Positions 22,256-24,936 of a DNA stretch of 24,936 bases are shown here, piece by piece; position 1 is the stretch's first letter; the number at the start of each line of letters is the position of its first letter. The notes beneath the pieces are model-generated. The model was given only the letters and a program-made list of their open reading frames with translations. It did no database searches and was not told the origin of the DNA. The position numbers were made by a program, and so were the translations under genes. The stretch comes from a virus: positions 1-24,936 of IMG/VR virus record IMGVR_UViG_3300040810_000185; one strand, written 5' to 3'.

Positions 22256-23158
22256 TTAGTCCTTAACGTATTTTGCGTATTCTTCAAGTGGAACGCCAAG
22301 CTTCTTGGCTATGGCCACTTGAGATGGACTTAGCTTGACTGTTCTGCGCCCTGACTTTTTACGAGAAGCTGAAGTATCAGCAGGTGCGACCTGACCACTT
22401 CTCCCGTTTTTCTGACCGGCAAACTTGTGCGGGAACTCCGAACGAATCTGTCGATCTATTTCATTGTAATACTCATCAGAAGTTGGATCAAATCCTTCTT
22501 CTTCCACAAGTCTTTTATGGATACCAAAAGCAGCAAAAGTCATAACATCGTCCTGACCAAACCACTCGTTCTTTGTTGCCCACTCCTGGGCTCTTGGATC
22601 AGGCTCTGGAGCACGCTCTTGCTGTTGTGCGGGCTGTGCAGGAGCGGTCTCCTGTTCTGGCACACGTTCAACTTCCAGTTTTTCCTGCTGTTTTTTAGCG
22701 AGACGATAACGCTCTTGCTCAATGGCAATCTGGTTCATCATCTGTTGTGCTTCAAACTGCTTATCTATGTCGCCACGATCATGCGCGTCTCGGTAAGCTT
22801 GCCTAGCAAGATTCAGTTGATTATCTAAACGTGCGCCATACTCCGTTAGATGCGCCTGCTGTGAGCCCTGCACCTGAGTCTTTAGCTTTTCGTTTTCTTC
22901 GCGCAGTTTTTGCGCTAAACGTACAGCTTCTTCTCGATCACGTTCTTCCTGACGATATTTCTCCGTCAGTTTTTTAATACGTTTCTGGACATTCTTGCTG
23001 TAGTTCTCAAGCTCTTCTTCCGACTGTTCGGGCTCTGCTTGAGCCTGCTGTTTGGTTTCCGCTTCAGGTTCGGCAGTTTCCTCCGCTTCCTCCGCTTCCT
23101 CCGCTTCGGGCAGATCAACCTCTATTTCTTCAATTTCATTCTTTTCTTCTTCAGACAT
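22256..23158 (-). CDS. Capsid scaffolding protein
   Basis: A 300-residue highly charged protein. Residues 1-50 are acidic and low in complexity (EEEKNEIEEIEVDLPEAEEA). Residues ~50-175 form a long coiled coil (KRIKKLTEKYRQEERDREEA, then VRLAQKLREENEKLKTQV). Then come a Gln/Pro/Glu linker, a conserved section (WATKNEWFGQDDVMTFAAFG, FDPTSDEYYNEIDRQI) and a basic C-terminus (SRKKSGRRTVKLSPSQVAIA, ending EEYAKYVKD). An acidic start, long coiled coil and small basic C-terminal capsid-binding domain are typical of phage scaffolds. It lies two genes before the capsid and overlaps the end of the GroES-like gene by eight bases. No protease motif is visible. Confidence 0.88.
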   Translation of the reverse strand: MSEEEKNEIEEIEVDLPEAEEAEEAEETAEPEAETKQQAQAEPEQSEEELENYSKNVQKRIKKLTEKYRQEERDREEAVRLAQKLREENEKLKTQVQGSQQAHLTEYGARLDNQLNLARQAYRDAHDRGDIDKQFEAQQMMNQIAIEQERYRLAKKQQEKLEVERVPEQETAPAQPAQQQERAPEPDPRAQEWATKNEWFGQDDVMTFAAFGIHKRLVEEEGFDPTSDEYYNEIDRQIRSEFPHKFAGQKNGRSGQVAPADTSASRKKSGRRTVKLSPSQVAIAKKLGVPLEEYAKYVKD

Positions 23159-23645
23159 TCATCACATCTCCTGGTTCAAGAATCGTCGCAATGACTTCAT
23201 CATCGTTAATAATCCGGATTTCCCCACCATCAATCTTGAATCGGGAACCCGCATAGCGGCCAATACAAACCCACTCACCTTCTTTACACCAAGGTTCGCA
23301 ATCCCCAAACTTGCCGGGATCTTTATACGCCAACGGACCGATTTTAAGAACGTACGCCACAACAGTAGCCAGTTGTTCCCGTTGCCGGATCTCATCTGGG
23401 ATATATATCCCACCTTCAGTGGTGGATTGACCCTGATATGGCATTACAAGAATCCGCCATCCCGTAGGAGTTGGCAGTCTTTCTTTTAATGATTTATCGA
23501 GGAGGGAGGGGTCTAGGACGCGGTTCGACTCTTCAACATAGGCGTTTTCGAGTGACGGTCCATCTTTCTTCGGTTCTTTCGCAGTGTCTTCAGCAGCTAA
23601 ACTAGCGGCGACGTGCTCCGGAACTAGCAAGGAGGTCTTCGACAT
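23151..23645 (-). CDS. GroES-like co-chaperonin
   Basis: A protein of 164 residues from the ATG at 23645; a GTG at 23654 would add three and has GGAG closer to it, so the start is uncertain. After a ~55-residue extension, the Cpn10 fold begins at LPTPTGWRILVMPYQGQSTT. The mobile-loop segment EGGIYIPDEIR follows (about residues 77-87), then VVAYVLKIGPLAY and GEWVCIGRYAGSRFKIDGGE, and the domain ends INDDEVIATI. GroES proteins cap GroEL; phage versions such as T4 gp31 retune the host GroEL for capsid folding. Its place directly before scaffold and capsid fits that role. No GroEL gene is present, so it must use the host's. The long N-terminal extension and Cys-containing insert (GDCEPWCKEG) are unlike host GroES. 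Confidence 0.87.
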   Translation of the reverse strand: MSKTSLLVPEHVAASLAAEDTAKEPKKDGPSLENAYVEESNRVLDPSLLDKSLKERLPTPTGWRILVMPYQGQSTTEGGIYIPDEIRQREQLATVVAYVLKIGPLAYKDPGKFGDCEPWCKEGEWVCIGRYAGSRFKIDGGEIRIINDDEVIATILEPGDVMNV

Positions 23646-23832
23646 CGTCTTCACTTTTCTCCAGCAGGGTTTTCATTTCGTCGATGGCAGTAGCAATACC
23701 CTGAAGCTCACCTACCATACTGCGATATTGCTCATAGTTCTGAGCAATACCGTTTGCCAATTGATCCCGTAAATCGAATTCACGTTCTCGTAGGACTTTA
23801 TACAATGATTGTGCGAATTGAACAACATCCAT
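23602..23832 (-). CDS. Small coiled-coil protein, 76 aa
   Basis: A 76-residue almost wholly helical protein: FAQSLYKVLREREFDLRDQL (about residues 6-25), then YRSMVGELQGIATAIDEMKT, then LLEKSEDDVEDLL and a basic GARRR end. It starts on the stop codon of the Cys-rich gene (TAATG) and overlaps the GroES-like gene by 44 bases (53 if that gene starts at GTG). I recall similar short helical proteins just before head genes in marine phages, with no assigned function. A helper for head assembly or packaging is plausible. Confidence 0.75.
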   Translation of the reverse strand: MDVVQFAQSLYKVLREREFDLRDQLANGIAQNYEQYRSMVGELQGIATAIDEMKTLLEKSEDDVEDLLASSGARRR

Positions 23833-24200
23833 TATAAAATATCATGCTCCGATCCGTCGTCCGCATCGGTGATTGGACCGCCTTCAGCCCAGCTATCACA
23901 GGTGTGATCCGCACTGCACATGAATTTATACATCTGACAATATCCAAGATTTGGGTTGTTGCCCATGCATTCCATAATGTCATGTGTTTGATTAAACGCT
24001 ACACAGTTTCCACAAACATCAGAAAGCTTAAAACCGCCGTCGTTCTGCGGATCACGGTAGTTTGCTTCTTCTACCGCGGACTGCTTGTTCGCTTCGTTGA
24101 CTTCTGGGTCTTGCGTAGCAAGAGGGCAGTTCTTACCGTCTTCACTTTCTTCCATCTTATCAACAGGCATACCGCCCATTGTGATCGTGATGCTGTACAT
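23832..24200 (-). CDS. Cys-rich HiPIP-like (Fe-S?) protein
   Basis: A 122-residue acidic protein with cysteines at 25, 63, 66, 78, 88, 95 and 101. The core reads ANYRDPQNDGGFKLSDVCGN then CVAFN, and later LGYCQMYKFMCSADHTCDSW. High-potential iron-sulfur proteins (HiPIPs) have an AxYxD start, C-x2-C-x-F/Y, a further Cys, then GWCxxW; this protein matches the AxYxD, CGNCVAF and final CDSW landmarks. A 4Fe-4S cluster is therefore possible, but the extra cysteines could equally form disulfides or bind zinc. No signal peptide. It lies between two small head-module genes, with TAATG overlaps at both ends. Confidence 0.72.
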   Translation of the reverse strand: MYSITITMGGMPVDKMEESEDGKNCPLATQDPEVNEANKQSAVEEANYRDPQNDGGFKLSDVCGNCVAFNQTHDIMECMGNNPNLGYCQMYKFMCSADHTCDSWAEGGPITDADDGSEHDIL

Positions 24201-24538
24201 TAGAACGTACCTTTAAATTTCTTGCCTTGAATAGCAGAACGGGTACCAGCACACACTGAGCCGCCCATAGCGTATTTTTCCACAGGCTCTTGATCTCCTC
24301 GACGAGACGTTTTCTTGTACTCTTCGCGGGATTTCTTGTCTTTTAATCGGCGGTCTTCAAACAGCATCTCGTCCATAAAGGCAGAGGTTTCTTCTTTGCC
24401 AGTTACAGGCTCCATCGGAGGATCACGGTAAACCGAGCCGCCTTTCTCAAAGCCTGCAACGCCGCGACCTTTCAGAACGTCGGCTCTCGTGATTTTGCCG
24501 TCACCTGTTAAATCTGTAAGTTTTTTCTTCCCCGGCAT
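24200..24538 (-). CDS. Small protein with EF-hand/dockerin-like loop and MGGSV ending, 112 aa
   Basis: The ATG at 24538 overlaps the upstream TGA by one base (TGATG) and has AGGAGG six bases before it; an in-frame GTG one codon earlier is less likely. Residues 9-20, DLTGDGKITRAD, match a calcium-binding EF-hand or dockerin loop (acidic at 1, 5 and 12, Gly at 6, Ile at 8). The middle is a charged helix (FEDRRLKDKKSREEYKKTSR), and the end is KYAMGGSVCAGTRSAIQGKK then FKGTF, an ending I recall from small marine phage proteins. Function unknown; the loop suggests calcium-stabilised structure, possibly in the virion. Confidence 0.75.
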   Translation of the reverse strand: MPGKKKLTDLTGDGKITRADVLKGRGVAGFEKGGSVYRDPPMEPVTGKEETSAFMDEMLFEDRRLKDKKSREEYKKTSRRGDQEPVEKYAMGGSVCAGTRSAIQGKKFKGTF

Positions 24539-24918
24539 CACTTGCCTCCTTTCTTCATGGACATGATTTTGTCCGCTGATTTTAAGCCAAAACTAGCACT
24601 GACGGCGATAAACAGCAAATATTGATACCACTCAGGCAATTGATTCAGTGCAGCAAAACCTTCATTAACACGATCAATAATTGCAGTGTCATTCATCGCA
24701 ACACTATACGCAACGGCAATCAAAGGAAGCGACAGGATGATCGAGAAAAATTCATCTTTCCATGAATTCTTTGTGGCGTCCGCCATCTTACTTTCCCAGT
24801 CAGCATCGTTCTGGATCGCATTAATCTTGCGTTCTTGGATTGCTTTCTTTTCGTCCGCTTTGCCTTTGATAAACTCTTTTCCGAGTTCAAGGGCTGGGCC
24901 AAGCAACATGTTTAACAT
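24538..24918 (-). CDS. Holin-like protein with two membrane segments
   Basis: A 126-residue protein from the ATG at 24918 (an adjacent in-frame GTG is also possible); AGGAG lies eight bases upstream. Order: a short hydrophobic start (MLNMLLGPALELGKEFIKGK), a charged helix with ERKINAIQNDADWESKMADA, then membrane segments at about residues 57-75 (FFSIILSLPLIAVAYSVAM) and 97-113 (YQYLLFIAVSASFGL), and a KKGGK tail. This resembles the GTA_holin_3TM type (holin for gene-transfer-agent release), common in marine phages. It would form the membrane lesion for lysis; no endolysin is in the window. Confidence 0.75.
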   Translation of the reverse strand: MLNMLLGPALELGKEFIKGKADEKKAIQERKINAIQNDADWESKMADATKNSWKDEFFSIILSLPLIAVAYSVAMNDTAIIDRVNEGFAALNQLPEWYQYLLFIAVSASFGLKSADKIMSMKKGGK

Positions 24919-24936
24919 CACTTTATCTCCTGTGGT

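Noticed and set aside
23844-24203. Plus-strand reading frame of 119 codons opposite the Cys-rich gene
   Set aside because: The minus-strand frame has clear Cys motifs and coupled stop/start overlaps; the opposite frame has no recognisable pattern and no ribosome site.
1-24936. Prophage integrated in a bacterial chromosome
   Set aside because: There is no bacterial gene, integrase or attachment-like repeat in the window; every gene fits a phage late region, although lysogeny cannot be judged from this segment.

Overview
The window is a block of late (virion-building) genes from a tailed bacteriophage, all on the minus strand and transcribed from about 24.9 kb down to 1. Nothing bacterial is recognisable. 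There are no tRNAs, no integrase, and no terminase, portal or replication genes; these presumably lie outside. The protein families are those I associate with uncultured marine phages, mostly short-tailed (podovirus-like): a GroES-like co-chaperonin beside the scaffold, a podovirus-type head-tail adaptor and nozzle, marine-type fibre N-termini, and tiny Lys/Cys-rich proteins. That placement is from memory of the families, not from a search. Packing is extremely tight, with many ATGA, TAATG, TGATG or TAGTG stop/start overlaps. The only sizeable gap is about 236 bp (19971-20206).

Reading in the direction of transcription: (1) 24.9-20.2 kb is the head module. It holds a two-TM holin-like protein, an EF-hand-like small protein, a Cys-rich HiPIP-like protein, a coiled-coil protein, a GroES-like co-chaperonin, the scaffold, a conserved accessory protein, a probable decoration protein and the major capsid protein, and it ends in two intrinsic terminators. 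(2) 20.0-18.3 kb holds three beta-rich putative structural proteins. (3) 18.3-17.2 kb is a run of five very small genes, four of them Lys/Cys-rich, including a 44-codon gene, plus an XhlA-like membrane protein. (4) 17.2-14.4 kb is the connector region: a gp4/gp11-like tail-tube protein, a protein with a cupredoxin-like C-terminus, an SU10-type adaptor and two small conserved proteins. (5) 14.4-3.3 kb is the host-recognition region: a 1475-aa fibre with a self-cleaving S74 chaperone domain, a 394-aa adhesin, a 2OG-Fe(II) oxygenase-like protein, a mini HExxH metallopeptidase-like protein, a 55-aa protein, a protein built of 22-aa repeats, a 1091-aa fibre and a 69-aa coiled-coil protein. (6) 3.3-1 kb is the tail-tip region: a nozzle protein encoded as two overlapping genes, two small conserved proteins, and the start of a Gln/Gly-rich protein running off the left edge.

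The genes make sense as one assembly line. The scaffold, GroES-like protein and capsid build the prohead; the adaptors and nozzle build a short tail; several fibres or adhesins bind the host; membrane proteins assist lysis. The most interesting points are a type-1-copper-like motif with amicyanin spacing in a virion protein, a HiPIP-like Cys protein, the split nozzle gene with an inserted segment, the cluster of Lys/Cys-rich microproteins, and a VGxVTV/VTGVxAT repeat theme shared by three unrelated-looking proteins.
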